This document shows, in pieces, positions 25,580 through 38,029 of a DNA stretch of 64,000 nt. The notes beneath the pieces were generated by a model. It was not told the DNA's origin, ran no database searches, and saw only the letters and a program-made list of their open reading frames with translations. Origin of the DNA: Arbacia lixula (taxonomy: Eukaryota; Echinodermata; Echinoidea; Arbacioida; Arbaciidae). The position numbers and the translations under genes were made by a program. Location: the NCBI GenBank assembly GCA_963669155.1, contig OZ022587.1:18428694-18492693 (forward strand), given 5' to 3'. Position 1 is the stretch's first letter; the number at the start of each line of letters is the position of its first letter.

Positions 25580-25585
25580 AATAAA
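25580..25585 (+). terminator. Candidate poly(A) signal for the long form
   Basis: AATAAA lies about 50 bases after the stop codon at 25530. Two more overlapping hexamers lie at 26299-26311. The near site also marks the start of a small inverted-repeat element. Confidence 0.35.
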
Positions 25586-25768
25586 GGTACGTTCACATGG
25601 AGGTAGTTTCATACATATCCGCGCCCCTTGTGGATATCAAATCGTTTTGGCAATCATTGATTGCCAGGCGAATATTGTTCAGACTTTGTGGCGGTGAGAA
25701 GGCCGTCGCGTCAAAGTGCAGGTAGTAAACGGCAGTGGCAAATAATACCCATGTTAACGTACCTTAAA
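25583..25768. mobile_element. Small inverted-repeat element after the long-form stop
   Basis: AAAGGTACGTTCACATGG at the left is mirrored by CCCATGTTAACGTACCTT at the right, about 185 bases apart. One copy seen, lying in the presumed 3' UTR. From 25769 to 27400 the sequence is AT-rich with no further structure seen. Confidence 0.65.
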
Positions 25769-27636
25769 GAAGACGTAGCAACAGAAGAATACCTGCTATC
25801 ATGCAGCACTTATTTAGATTACTTTTAAGTTACAACTTTTTGTTTTTAATTGCGAATGTCTTGCAATGTCTTGCATGTCTTGCAATGTAACGTTTATTTA
25901 CTTTGTGACTTGATAAGCACCTGATCCTAAGACTAATGCTATTACTGAACAACTTAAGATAATGAGCAGAATTATGATTGTAAAATGTATAACAATAAGA
26001 CTACGCAATCTTTGATGAGCACGACTTTCTTATTAATAACGAAAAGCATCTTGTGAGGGCTGTTTTTTAGCAATCTTACATTTTTGTATTCAGCAATGCA
26101 GCATTTAACGCATTTAACGCTAATTGAAACTCTCTTTGTTTTATCGTTTTATAACGTATTAAGGTCTTTATTTTGCTTAATATTTTAATGGTGGTATACG
26201 ATTAAACACGGCTGTGCCTCGACAAATTCATTCTCAAGTTTTATATTGAAAAAAAGATATTGTATGACCATTTGAAACATATGTATTTTTTTTAGAATAA
26301 TAAAAAATAAAGAGTGAATTATAGAAATAATTCGTCCAAATGCTTCAAATCAAACTGTATTGTGCTTGTTGTAAAATGATGATGGTAGCGTTTTTTGTAT
26401 TACTTGCTAACTTGTTATATAAAAAGTACTATGACGTGAGTACTATGACGTGAGTCATATAATACGTGTTTTTATGCACATTCGTTTCAAATAGTACATT
26501 TTTTTGCCTTATACTTCTGAATTGATTAGATTCAGAACTGATATAAGATGTATAAAGTGTTTTCAAAATGAGATTTGCTTGCCGCAGAAAAAAAACAACT
26601 TTTCATTGCTAGAAATATTCTAAATGTAGCCTTCATATTTGTCAATTTGCAAAAAAACATGTTTTGCTTGTCGCTCCATTATTCTCTGATGTGTATTATG
26701 TATTATGATTGCTTTTCCGCTTTCTATTGTTTCACCTGTTAAGTAAATATTTCTTGCTCTCTTTTACGATACATTTAGTTTAGACATACATGTATGAGCC
26801 TTGATAATTATAGTAAAGAAATATATCAACACGAATAAATGTTAGATTGTTGATCGTCTATGCATATCAATATGGATTCAATAATAGTGTGCACCTATCA
26901 TGATTATTACCGATAAAGATATTGAAATCAGAAATATATTTTCTAACCAAGATATAGTCCATGTACTTCATTAAAGCGTTCTTGGCATTGTACATATCAT
27001 TTACAGATGCTACTTTAGGTCATTCCACTAGTTGAGTTGAATCTAATTTTATGTACATTTTTTTAAGAATCTTTTAAGGCGTTCGTCTATTTTAAACACA
27101 TGCCGTGAACGAATAATGCTTTTATGTAGCGATTACATTTAAATGATTTCAATTCGTCCAGGGCCATGCCAATATCAATTACGTTTTCAGATAATGTAAC
27201 TACCATGAGAACATTTCCAATAATTTCCTTTTTTCGTAGCTGTTGCATTTCTGTTAGTTTACACTCATTGGAAATATTCAGCATGGCCAGCTCAGTAAAT
27301 GAAGTATTATTTAGAATAAAAAAAATAAAAGTGATTAGATAATTATATGTGTATATACGTGTTGTCATTGTGCAGTATAGACACAAAGAGATATAGAAAA
27401 AGAGATGATGAGTGTTTGTGTGAGTGTGGCTGTGGGTGTGAGTGTGGTTGTGCGAGTGTATTTCATAATACACGTGTTATGTATACCGAGGAAGAGAGTG
27501 AACGTGTGTGCATGCAACGAGTAGGAGAGAGATATTCAGTGAAAGGCGAATGAGGTGAGAAAGCAATATTGTAGATAAATTATTGTCTAGTTAATTTGTT
27601 ATTTGATAGGACTGACAAGCCTCCAGGTTTGTCACA

Positions 27637-27685
27637 GAGGAGAGAGAGAGAGAGGGGGGGGGGAGGGACATAATACTATCACTAT

Positions 27686-27726
<41 letters not shown>

Positions 27727-27930
27727 AGAGGGACATACTACTATTACTATATATAGCGAGAGAGAGAGAGAGGGGGGGGGGGGGGGGGAAGGGGACGTAC
27801 TACTAACACTATAGCGAGAGAGAGAGAGAGAGAGAGAGGGGGGGAGGGACATACTACTATCACTATAGCGAGAGAGAGAGAGAGAAAGAACGAAAGAGAG
27901 GGGGGGAGAGGAACATACTACTATCACAAA

Positions 27931-27973
<43 letters not shown>

Positions 27974-28130
27974 AGGGGAGAGGGACATACTACAATAGCG
28001 AGAGAGGGAGAGAGAGGGGGGGGGGGATGGAGAGGAGAGAAAGAGAGAGTGGGGAGGGGGTGAGGGAAAGAGGGAGGATGTAAGATTGCTCCTATAGCGA
28101 GGGGGTTTATTACAAATGAATAAAGAGAGA

Positions 28131-28165
<35 letters not shown>
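27637..28165 (+). repeat. Minisatellite of GA runs plus a CATACTACTATCACTATAGCG core
   Basis: A core like GGACATACTACTATCACTAT followed by AGCGAGAGAG recurs near 27665, 27732, 27794, 27848, 27912 and 27984, with a diverged form near 28078. The spacers are variable (AG)n and G runs. The period is about 55-70 bases. Confidence 0.85.
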
Positions 28166-28170
<5 letters not shown>

Positions 28171-28419
28171 TATATTCAGAGCCCTTCATATGTATAAAGG
28201 GCTCTAGATACATTGCCATTGCCATTCAACATGTCACATACATTGCATACACGCTCACACACTTGAATCGTTTGGGCCAGGGAGGTGTAAGTTCAGTGAA
28301 ACACATGCATCTTCCTGCTTTGCCCTTAAATTTACCTGGCTTTTAAGCTCTACCAGCTTTACTATATACACAATTCCATGTCAATGGTCATGAGGGTGTT
28401 AAGCCATTGGACGAAAATA

Positions 28420-28910
28420 CCATTGTTTTTCTCAAACTGGCTTTATTCTTTACTCACAAACAAATTTGTTTTTTCGGGTTCTTGCACTCATATCAAGTTC
28501 ACGTAAGAAGGCAATGGGACGAACTATCACGTCCAAGGCGATCTCGATGTAGCTATCTTTCCGAAGCTTCAGCTGAGGAAAGATAGGGTATACATTCAGA
28601 TCGCCGAGGAAGTGATAGTTCGTCTCATTGCCTGAAACCAAAAGTTGATTATTTGCTTTATATTCCATATCTGATACCAACAATCTATAAAATAAATGAC
28701 AATTTAACGTACAAAAGCGTTCGTGTCGGTGCGGCTACATAATCGTACTTTTTGGTTTCATATTCACGCGACGCTCCGAAACCCGGAAGCAAATTGACTT
28801 TGTGCACGTTGCTATATAGACTCTACAAATTCCAACGAACACTATGACATAGTGACGCTAATTCGGAAGATTTTGACGGAACAGCAAAAAGTAATCGAAA
28901 TTCGCTTACC
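28420..28910 (-). ncRNA. Possible two-exon minus-strand transcript with a long hairpin
   Basis: On the minus strand a donor (CGCACAG/GTAAGC) ends a 5' exon at 28910. An acceptor (TTTGGTTTCAG) opens a last exon at 28631, and AATAAA lies at 28447-28442. The last exon holds an imperfect hairpin (28508-28632) with arms of about 55 bases matching at roughly 46 of 54 positions. One frame of the last exon is open (NYHFLGDLNVYPIFPQLKLR) and stops just before AATAAA, but no ATG leads into it. It could be a hairpin RNA, a coding last exon or an old insertion. Confidence 0.35.
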
Positions 28911-29039
28911 TGTGCGGTATCGGTGGGAACATAGATCCTCCGAGAATACTCTTCAGAATTCTAATAAATTACAGGAAAGTGAAACCTAGGTCAATTTTGG
29001 TACGAGGTGGTAGAGGATTGCACACTTGCTTTGGTGAAA

Positions 29040-29230
29040 TACTGTGTGGGGGAAATGGAAGGCTTGCACTGCTCTGTACGTACGCCCGCGGCGCAGCGCG
29101 CCATAGCCACAAATTTGTAATTACCGCGCACCGCGGCGTCGTCTGCGCCGAGCTACAATTGATAGTCCGAGCTACGCAATTTTATTTCGCGCGTACTCAA
29201 AATATCGATCACGCGTTAGGACTGTGAGGA
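29040..29230. promoter_or_regulatory. CpG-rich stretch, possible promoter
   Basis: It contains GCCCGCGGCGCAGCGCGCC, ACCGCGCACCGCGGCGTCGT and similar CpG-dense runs inside AT-rich surroundings. Its position just upstream of the minus-strand donor at 28910 would suit a start region for that unit. Confidence 0.35.
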
Positions 29231-29984
29231 GTGAAGAGATCAGCGACACCTAGAGTGTAACGAACTTTCCTTCTCAAAAAAGTACTATCACATAGAGTGT
29301 GACGAACTTTTCTTCTCAGGTGATCAGATGGGAAAAACTACGATTCATCACGTGATCAACTCTTGACCAATCATATAGCAACATTCTTAGTATGTGTAAT
29401 ATGATTTCGCTTAATCACTGGACCTTGCTTTGGGTTATTTTTTTTCAACTCTCGGCAAAGCATGTGGGTGAGTGCGCATTATACTTCTAAATGTGGCATT
29501 GGTCAAAGGCCGATATTTTAATGGTATACTTTTAGGTAAATTTTATGGGTTGGACATAAAATTAGTGATATGCTGTTGTTTAATTTTGTTTCGCATCATC
29601 CAAGCTTAGTGTTACTAAAGATAAGGACAGAAAACAAATTAAAGTGGATTTCAAAAACAAAAACAAAAACAATAGGGGGAGGAAATGTTACGGGTTGCTT
29701 AATATACATGTATAAAGATAGAGGGAAAACAACTAATCAAAACAAATTTTAAAAAAAATCAAAAGATTACGCAATGGTTGCCAGGCGTTCAGGTGTCGTG
29801 ACTTATGGGCCAAATCAATGACCTTTTACCGACTACCATTAGTGCCCTTCTGATATGACGATCGGCCCAAAGCATGTCTCTTCGTAAACTCCTGGAACTC
29901 TAGCCGAGGCCCTGACGATTTAGGGGAGGAAACAAGGCTGATCCCAATCACACGGTGCCAAACCGCAAAAATCCTTGAACCTGT

Positions 29985-30085
29985 ATTAGCGTCAGACGAG
30001 ATTCGAACCCGTGCGAGGCGCACGAGTGTGAGCTTACTGCCGGCGTATTAGACCTCTCGACCATAATAGCGTCGGTGCTCAACCG
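29985..30085 (-). repeat. tRNA-like head of a SINE or decayed tRNA
   Basis: The minus strand shows an A-box-like TGGTCGAGAGG and a B box GGTTCGAATCTCG. The T arm pairs well (ACGGG with CTCGT). The acceptor ends do not pair, so it is not called as a working tRNA gene. Confidence 0.45.
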
Positions 30086-30204
30086 GGAGATTATAGCCGC
30101 TACATGGTGTTTATGTTTATGTTTCCTTCCCTCCACGATGAATGTTTTAGCGACCCTAAGCTGTGAATGTATCGTGCCCTAAATCGTTCGTACACTGTGA
30201 GCAT

Positions 30205-30268
30205 GGTCTTTTGTTATGCGGACATTTCAAAGGAACCCTTTGAAATTTTGTCCGCATAACAAAAGGTC
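30205..30268. repeat. Foldback hairpin
   Basis: GGTCTTTTGTTATGCGGACA and the following TTTCAAAGG are mirrored by CCTTTGAAA and TGTCCGCATAACAAAAGGTC (one or two mismatches). The arms are about 29 bases around a very short loop. Confidence 0.8.
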
Positions 30269-30574
30269 GTGTCCGTAGTGTCAGTAATACACACAGACCC
30301 TTGGTACACACAGAGTCATGACCGTATGTTTACAGAGTACATGCTAAGTTTAAAGGGTTGCTAAATTAGAAAATAAGTTCTCACTAACCTATGTAAAATC
30401 ATCGACTAAAAACAAATTTCACATTCGTCTGCAGCAATAAAGTTTCATTTTGACGAAAATTTGAAAAAAACTCAGGCCTCCAGTGACGTCAGAGAAGTCA
30501 AAATGACATAGATTGTACGAAAGTCAACAATAGACCATTTTCGTAATGTATTCACAACATTCCCCCTAACTGCG

Positions 30575-31416
30575 TGGTAAAGCGTTATTGCATTCACCTA
30601 TATATTGTCATTCAGATGCACTACTAGAATGCACTTTGAATCTAGTAGTTGTTGCTACTCGGACAAACCTCGGACAAGCTTTGGGGTTCCCATTGATAAC
30701 GTATTGTTTGAATAAAATATTTTATTCACGCCGTTGGCATTCATGGCACCTGAGCTTGCTCGTGCTGCTCTTGTCTGGTGACATTAACATCAACCCTGGC
30801 CTTTGCCAATAATCCATTTTAGAATGTAACTTTCCCTCTTTATACTGCTTTGTAACGCGTAAATACGTTCACCTATATTCATGGTTTCGTGATTAATTTT
30901 CAATGGATAGAACGCAATCTGAATCTGTTAGTTGTTGCTACTCGGACAAACCTCGAACAAGCTTTGGAGTTACCATTAGTAACGTATTGTTTGAACGACG
31001 TAAATAACACTTGATTACATAATGAAAATGGTCTGTTCATGTGGGGATGTGCATACATTAAGAAATTGGTCTATTAAAGAATTAACCTAGTATGAATGGA
31101 CTTTCCTTTGGTCAATGATGACCCACGCCTCATCAAACTACCAGACTTCAGGTGCTTTAAACAATACGCTGTATTTCTAATAACAATGCCTTTCTCTGAA
31201 TGTCAACCGTACAGTCTTCCCTGCCTGGTGACGCGTTATTACATTTACATGTATATCGTGATTCAGTTTCAATAGAGGGAACGCACTCTGAATCTTATTA
31301 GTCTTTGCTACGCGGACAAACCCCGGACAAGCTTTGGGGTTACCATTAGTAACGTTTTGTTTGAACGACGTGAATGAATTTGATTACATAATGAAATGGT
31401 CTGTTAGTTTGGGGAT
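30575..31416 (+). repeat. Three diverged copies of a roughly 190-base segment
   Basis: Copies start near 30575, 30850 and 31227. Each has an AACGCG/AGCGTT-type start, a stretch matching GTTGCTACTCGGACAAACCT, CAAGCTTTGG and ACCATTAGTAACGT. Copies two and three also share TTGATTACATAATGAAA and TGGTCTGTT. Spacing is irregular (275 and 377 bases), so this is a cluster of repeat fragments rather than a strict tandem array. Confidence 0.75.
30588..30812 (+). pseudogene. Retroelement fragment with a degenerate 2A-like motif
   Basis: A frame ending at TAA 30810-30812 carries a hydrophobic run, WHLSLLVLLL, followed by SGDININPG (motif 30777-30800). Peptides of the form hydrophobic-GD(I/V)ExNPGP occur at the N-terminus of non-LTR retrotransposon proteins in sea urchins and act as 2A ribosome-skipping signals. 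Here the E is N and the final P is L, and a stop follows. It is therefore read as a broken fragment. Confidence 0.4.
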
Positions 31417-31859
31417 AAGTGAAGAGAAATTTTGATGAATTTGTACAAAGAATTCGGTCCGTAACTTTTTCAGACACCTCCGGACACAAAATTGAGGTTA
31501 ATTCCATGGAAATACTCAATAAACGATTTACAATAGGGTGTAAGGACACCCAATTATTTCAACGACATATAGGGCTGTTTTATCTAAGACTGTGTCGACT
31601 TTATATGAAAATCAACGTTTGTGTTATTTCATTTAATACTTGTCGAATACATGTAATTACTTTTCCTGTTGGTCTGTAACACTTTTTTTGGTTTAACTTG
31701 CTCCCATGTCTTCATTTCTGCATCAATTGTAATCAAACTTGGTACAAATGATCCTTGGGTAATACCACATGTGGCATTATGAGGATGATGGGGTCAAAGG
31801 TTCTCTACGGGTCGAATGGTCAAATGATATGAGTCCATGTGCATCATTTTCCTGTTTAT

Positions 31860-32570
31860 TACAAAAGTGTTAAAGGCCCCATTTGGCCCATCTGGGACCA
31901 ATCTATATTTTCCACCGTACACCCCATCTGCGGCCCATACGGGCCAAATGGGCTAAAAGAAATAATAAAAATGGAGGGATGATATTTCACATTACTAATC
32001 ATACTTGGATAGGCTACATACGAGCAAGTACTTAATCCTTACCTTTTCCTATCTTACCCTATCCTTTCCTATCCTACTCGATCCTATCCCATTCTTCAGT
32101 ACACTCACTTTCATATATATATTAAATATTACGGAAATTTAGTGTAATTAAAGATGAACATTTTGTTACAATTATTGTTGTCTGGACTCAATTATGTGCA
32201 TTTTTTTTTTATTAAAACGGTTATTGGAATTTCTCCAGTTATATGCCTGTAATCTATTCAAATGTACAAAAATATGAGACAAGTCAATAGGCATATAAAA
32301 GGAATATTCATGGGCATCACAGTTATCATGTGGGCTCAAAGTGGAAAAAAAGCAATATGGGCCCCATATGGGTTTTATATGGCTCAGTCAACACAGAAAT
32401 AAGACCACAGTGCCCATATACATACCACAAGGGGCCAATATGGTTTTATTATCTGGGTTCTAGGAGGGACAAACCATATGGGCGCCATATGGGTTGAACA
32501 TGGTACATATGGGCCCTAGTAGACCCACATGATTCCCATATGGGCCCCACATACTTTTCTATCTGGGTTA
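31860..32570. repeat. Region with many CATATGGGC(CC) words
   Basis: Variants of CATATGGGCCC and its complement recur between about 32330 and 32560, with related GGCCCATCTGGG and GGGCCAAATGGGC near 31875-31955. It is probably the two ends of a repeat element with subterminal copies. No reading frame. From 32570 to 33634 there is only a CT run (32925-32961). Confidence 0.5.
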
Positions 32571-32922
32571 TTGAAACCAAGTTGGCCAAACTCGATCATT
32601 GATAGATAACTCTGAATGAAACAAGAGCCCTTTATACTCAGAGCTACGTCAACTCGGTTCGAGATTTTTTCGGTAAGCGAATAAACTGCGTCCGCAAAAT
32701 AGACGTAAATGTTGCGCCTTTTGCATCGCACTCTGGCATGTGGGTCGCTACTCCTATCGCTGAGCGGAACATGTCACCATTGGTTTGGAGAGAGTCCAGC
32801 TGTACAAAACACCGCAACCTTACGGCTTTTGGGTGTATATGAACGGTGCTTTTGCGGCTCGCTGGAAACTTGCTTACAGATGTGCATCGGTAGTAATAGC
32901 GGTATATGGTATATGAACGGGG

Positions 32923-32964
<42 letters not shown>

Positions 32965-33637
32965 TATCTATGCCTCTCTGTCTCCCCCTCTCTCATATAC
33001 ATACGAATTAGTGTACACATGAATGCACAGGAGCACAAACGCTTGGAGTAATTAACAATGTAGGATTATCGATCGTATCGATAACCCAAGATTATCCTCT
33101 AAAGCCGATGTTGCGAACTACACATGCTAAAAGGGGAAGAAACCGCTTCACTGGTCTACATGGTCTAGACGGCAATTGAAATACTATTAAGCGTCAGTTC
33201 CGTTCAGTGTTTAGATCTATTTCAGACCTCAGGCATTCTTTCTATGTACATTCTCTATTAGTTCATATATCAATACATATTTTGCTGCTCGGTTTATCTA
33301 CAATATCTACAGACTTCAATATCAGTATGATCGGAGATTCTCAGCTTCTGAAAGGTTTGACTCTAAGCCACCGTTTTGCTCAAACGATTGGTTGTATCGT
33401 TGACAGTTCTACTTTAACTTGACGCCAGGTGCTGGACAAAGTTTGCTGTGGAGTGACAAACGGCGTCAAAGATGTCATATGATAAATAAACAGGTAAAAC
33501 TATTGTCCTTTACACATTCTAATATCTATTTTTTTATTTGCAGTAATCGACATGATGGTGTTTTCGTGTTATTTTTTGAGGTCCTCTGTAATATGACGAT
33601 TATTCATCCTGACAAGGTAAAATATTGTCAAGGCTAA

Positions 33638-36600
33638 AGGCGGATTCACACTGCATCCGACATCCGACATTCCGACATACGACACGACATACGACACGAC
33701 ATTTCAGTTCACACTGACAACGACTTTCCTAGCTGTCGTGCAAAAAGTCGGATGACACGACATTTGCTGTCGGTCAATCAATTATTGAAGTTCTTTATGC
33801 AATAACCAAGCATAAACACAAGAAAAACATTGATCTGTGAAGGACGAGAAGCAGGAGGAGGGGCGGTGAAGAAGGAAGAAGGAGGAAGGAAAGAACTTAC
33901 GGCGAAGGCTGGAGAAAAGGGAGGAGGAAATTGGTAAAAGACGGGAGAAAGAAAGTTAAAAGGAAGAGATGAAAAAGGTGGAAGAGAATATAAAACGAGG
34001 GGGAGAGGGAAGGAAATGGGAGAAAGGGAACAAATCGGGGGGGGGGGGGTCGAAGAGGGTGGATTGATGGTGAGGAATAGAGGAGAAGAGGAAAGGGGGG
34101 TTAGGGAAATGACTAGAGGAGGAAAAACAAAAGACGAAAGACAACTAGATGATCATCGTCTTCCTCCTTCTCCACCGTCTCCCTCCTCCACCGCTTCCCT
34201 CTCTTTCTTCTCCTTCCCTCTACTCTTACGTATCCTTGTTCATTCTCATGCTCTTGCCTCAGTACTAGATCAAGTTACAGATACGTACTTATCCAAAATA
34301 AAGGAAAACCAACATCAATATGTCGTGTTGGGGAGTTGGCATAATCACACTCACCCTAATCCTTCTTTACAATGGTGAAGAGAAAGAATTTACGATATTA
34401 CAGCAATCATAACAATAGTCCATTATAAGAAGGGTATAGGTTATGTCTTTATCTAGTTCATTCGCTATGCCTATGTAAAGGCATATTTGGGATATTTTTA
34501 TACCAGACATATGCAGTTTAAATCATATCAACAACATGACATTGTATACATGTAGGCCTACAATATAGTTTGCAGGTATCATGATTCCCCAAACAGAAAT
34601 ATAAAATTATTCAGTGATTTGAGTGTCCGCTTCAAACTAGATCTATCTGTTAGATTCTGCTTTGACAAATCTGCATCAACACAACGTATCCCCCCCCCCC
34701 CCCCTCCATGCGTCCCCTCCTTTCTTTCATTAACACAGCATAGGCATATCCCCCTCGGAACCAAACTCCCCTCGTCTAGGGCTACATTTGTACATATTTG
34801 TTTCAGCCTGAACCCCCCCTTCTTAATTTTCCTTTCACAGATTCGATCATTTATGCTATATAGACGGTTGAAATACTCGATGAAAACTTTCTAAGAGTAG
34901 AGATCAAGAAACAACATTGTCCTACGAAGCTACATTGGAAGGGGGGGCACCCCCCCTCCCTCTTCTCAGACATCATTCTCGAGCACCCTCGAAATGGCAT
35001 CTTCCCTCCCCCCCCCCTCCCCCCCCCCCCCAAAAAAAAAAAAAAAAAAAAAACAAAAAACTTTACATGCTTACGCCAGTGTGCGTGATGCAAGAAAAGC
35101 ATCAAATAAAACATTATGAACAATTGAACAGGCCTACTCTTGATATATGAAATTGATTTAAATATATGCAAATAAATTTTTGATATCCGTACATTCTTTT
35201 TAGGAACATCCCGCATATCTACAGCCATTCTAAGTGTATTCATTTAACTGACAAACTAAATCATTCCACCAACAGTGACTCTGCAAGAAAAATACTTACA
35301 CTTCTTTTTTTTTTTTTTTTAGTCTACAAACTAACGTTAAGAAGTTTTGACGTTAAGAAAACTGTCACCATTTCCCGACAAACAAATATGAATCAATATT
35401 AGCTCCTCATCTAAACTTAGTTAAGAGTCTTCTAAACCCGAAAGAAAGGTTACTTAAACCCATGAATACAGGCCAATTAATTTCTATTTTTTGTTAGTCA
35501 GATCTCACTAAAATTAAGGTTTGGTTATGTTGGTAGACTTTAGACGAGCAGGTAACTTGCTGTTATTGAAATAGACTCTACTTGGATGATATTGATAGAC
35601 GGCTGACTATAATTGTAACTAAACAAGTAGGGCCTAAATCTGAGTGTAGCAAATTATCTTTGTCTAGTTCTAGAGGTAGACTGCATACATTTATGGTACG
35701 AACCAACGTCAGATATATCTAACAGTCAATTCATTTCTCTCCTAAAAATAGTAGATCTAATACGAGTATTCACTCCGTGGACCTAGATCTATTCGCATGA
35801 GGACGCCCGGCTGGTCGGCCGGCTGGATAGATTTATCATAACAAGATAGACTTACTGGCTACCCATGACTATAGGTCTAGGTACGGTTGAGTCCAGATCC
35901 CGGGTCCAGATCTAAAAGAAAACGTGAGTAGCAGACTAGCTGCTAAAGAAACTTATTTGGATCTGGGAAATCTTCACTCTAATTAATAGACCTAGACCCT
36001 CTAGATATCTGTGTTGTTATGAGTTGGTGTATCTGTACTAAATGTAGCTCCGGGACTGCTCACGCGCGCGCAGGGGGAGAGTGAGCGGGTTGGTCGCAGT
36101 AAGTAAGTGTATCTGGATCAATGATACGTTTGTCGATAGATCTCACTTCGATCTCATGACATTTTAAAGCCAATAACAGCCATGTTGACCTCGAGGCTGT
36201 AGACCTGTAACTTAACTTTAGATTGAACGTATAGATTAGATCTAGATTTATCTATTAAAACTCTGACATTCGAACAGAGTAAATATAGAACACACTACAA
36301 TTAACTGCACTACCGTTTAGACTAGTAGTACACGTATTACGGATGTTTATGTTGAACTGTAAGATATGCAACAGCTAGTATAGATCTAGACTAGAGCCTA
36401 ATCTGAGTATAAATATAAACAGGTTACTCAACTGATAACGTTTAATACCAGTCTAGAGTCGACCTCCAAAACTAGATATATTTATGTTGCATGTAGGCCT
36501 ACATGTCCAGGCCTTTCAAAGTTAAAGTGCGATTTAAATCTCACAAGACTTTCAAGTTAAAATGATGACATTGTTAGGGCCTAACGTTTACTTAGTTATA

Positions 36601-37184
36601 GTTAATCTATACGACTACGTTGACCTACTCGAACGTAAACATTAGACTTGTCTCGATTCGAGTCTTTGAAACTCAATTACCACTGAATACCGAGATTAAC
36701 TCGCTATTAGCTGACATTAATAGACATTGATTAACTTACCGCCAATAAGGAATCACATTCTTGCCCGCCTTTCTTTACAAACAATGGCAAAATGCTTCAC
36801 CAAAACATGACAAAGGTATGATGCGTAGGGAAACATTGTCCAACATACATTTGAGTAGATGGGACTGAAGTGGGGCCATCGCAGGGATTTTCCGCGAAGC
36901 AAAAGTCTTTTGACTAGCCAAACTTATGAAGTGACGTCATAGGAATCCGCCGTTGTGATTGGTCTCCGGCTAAATGTCGGATTGTCGTGCTTGAAAAATC
37001 GCTACATGATCCGATTTTTTAATACGACAAAATGTGTCGGACACGACTTTTTTAGTCGTGTTGCCTCAGTGTGAATGGACACATTGCATTTGCACTGTTT
37101 CGATTTTTATTTTGTCGGATCAAATGTCGGAAAGTCGTATGTCGTGTCGTATGTCGGAATGTCGGATGCAGTGTGAATCCGCCT
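33638..37184. mobile_element. 3.5-kb non-autonomous DNA transposon, Harbinger-like
   Basis: The left end AGGCGGATTCACACTGCATC is repeated inverted at the right end as GATGCAGTGTGAATCCGCCT. The next bases (CCGACATTCCGACATACGAC and complement) extend the inverted repeat to about 55 bases. The flanks are TAA at 33635-33637 and TAA at 37185-37187, a 3-base target duplication. A TWA duplication fits the PIF/Harbinger group. The inside has purine-rich tracts, A, C and G runs, and a TCTAGA-rich part, but no transposase frame. Confidence 0.8.
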
Positions 37185-37242
37185 TAATATTAGTATAAAC
37201 ATAACTTTTCAAAAATTATTGATAATACTATCATTGCTACTA

Positions 37243-37266
37243 TTACTACTACTACTACTTCTACTG

Positions 37267-37305
<39 letters not shown>

Positions 37306-37385
37306 TTACTACTACTACTACTACTACTACTACTATTACTCCTACTACTACTACCATTGCTGCTGCTACTACTACTATCAATACA
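37243..37385 (+). repeat. (CTA)n microsatellite
   Basis: About 40 CTA/TTA triplets directly after the Harbinger-like element. Leu, Val and Ser homopolymer frames here are not genes. Confidence 0.95.
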
Positions 37386-38029
37386 TGTATCGATATTAAT
37401 ACTTCTACAACTACTGCCATCACCATTGATCATAATACTACTGCGACTATTCCTTCTACTACTGTTACCAAGAGTTACCATGGTAATGGTAATAAGCTGT
37501 TAAAATAACTAGGATAATGCTATAGTTCGTGTAAGTTAAGGACATTTCTAACATTGAAAAGGTTACGGTAACGGAGTTGTCCAATAAAGAAAATATGACA
37601 CCTTGCATTGTATGATTTGTACATAAACCTTTAATGAAACATTTGTAAAACGTACCATTACTACAAACACGAGCGCATGGATCATGGAGCTATAATGTAT
37701 ATAATTTGACATCAGAGAAGATGAAAAAGAAGGAATGAGGAGAAAAAAGGGCAATTTCAAACTTCCAAAATGAAATCCAACTGCAAAACTTTAAACATAT
37801 TGCATTCGAATTCATAACGATTTTTTTAGCTCAACTATTAACTGCAGCTCTTGTGGATTTAACACAAATATTTACCGCAAGTTCCGTTCAATACTTTTTA
37901 ACTATAACAGTTTAACTATAACTTCAATTTTATGAAAAACAGTGTTACTAGGTATTACAGTACGGTAATTACTGAAATATATAGTTATGTTCTTCGATGT
38001 TTTATTTTCATTTCGATGACCAGGGAACT

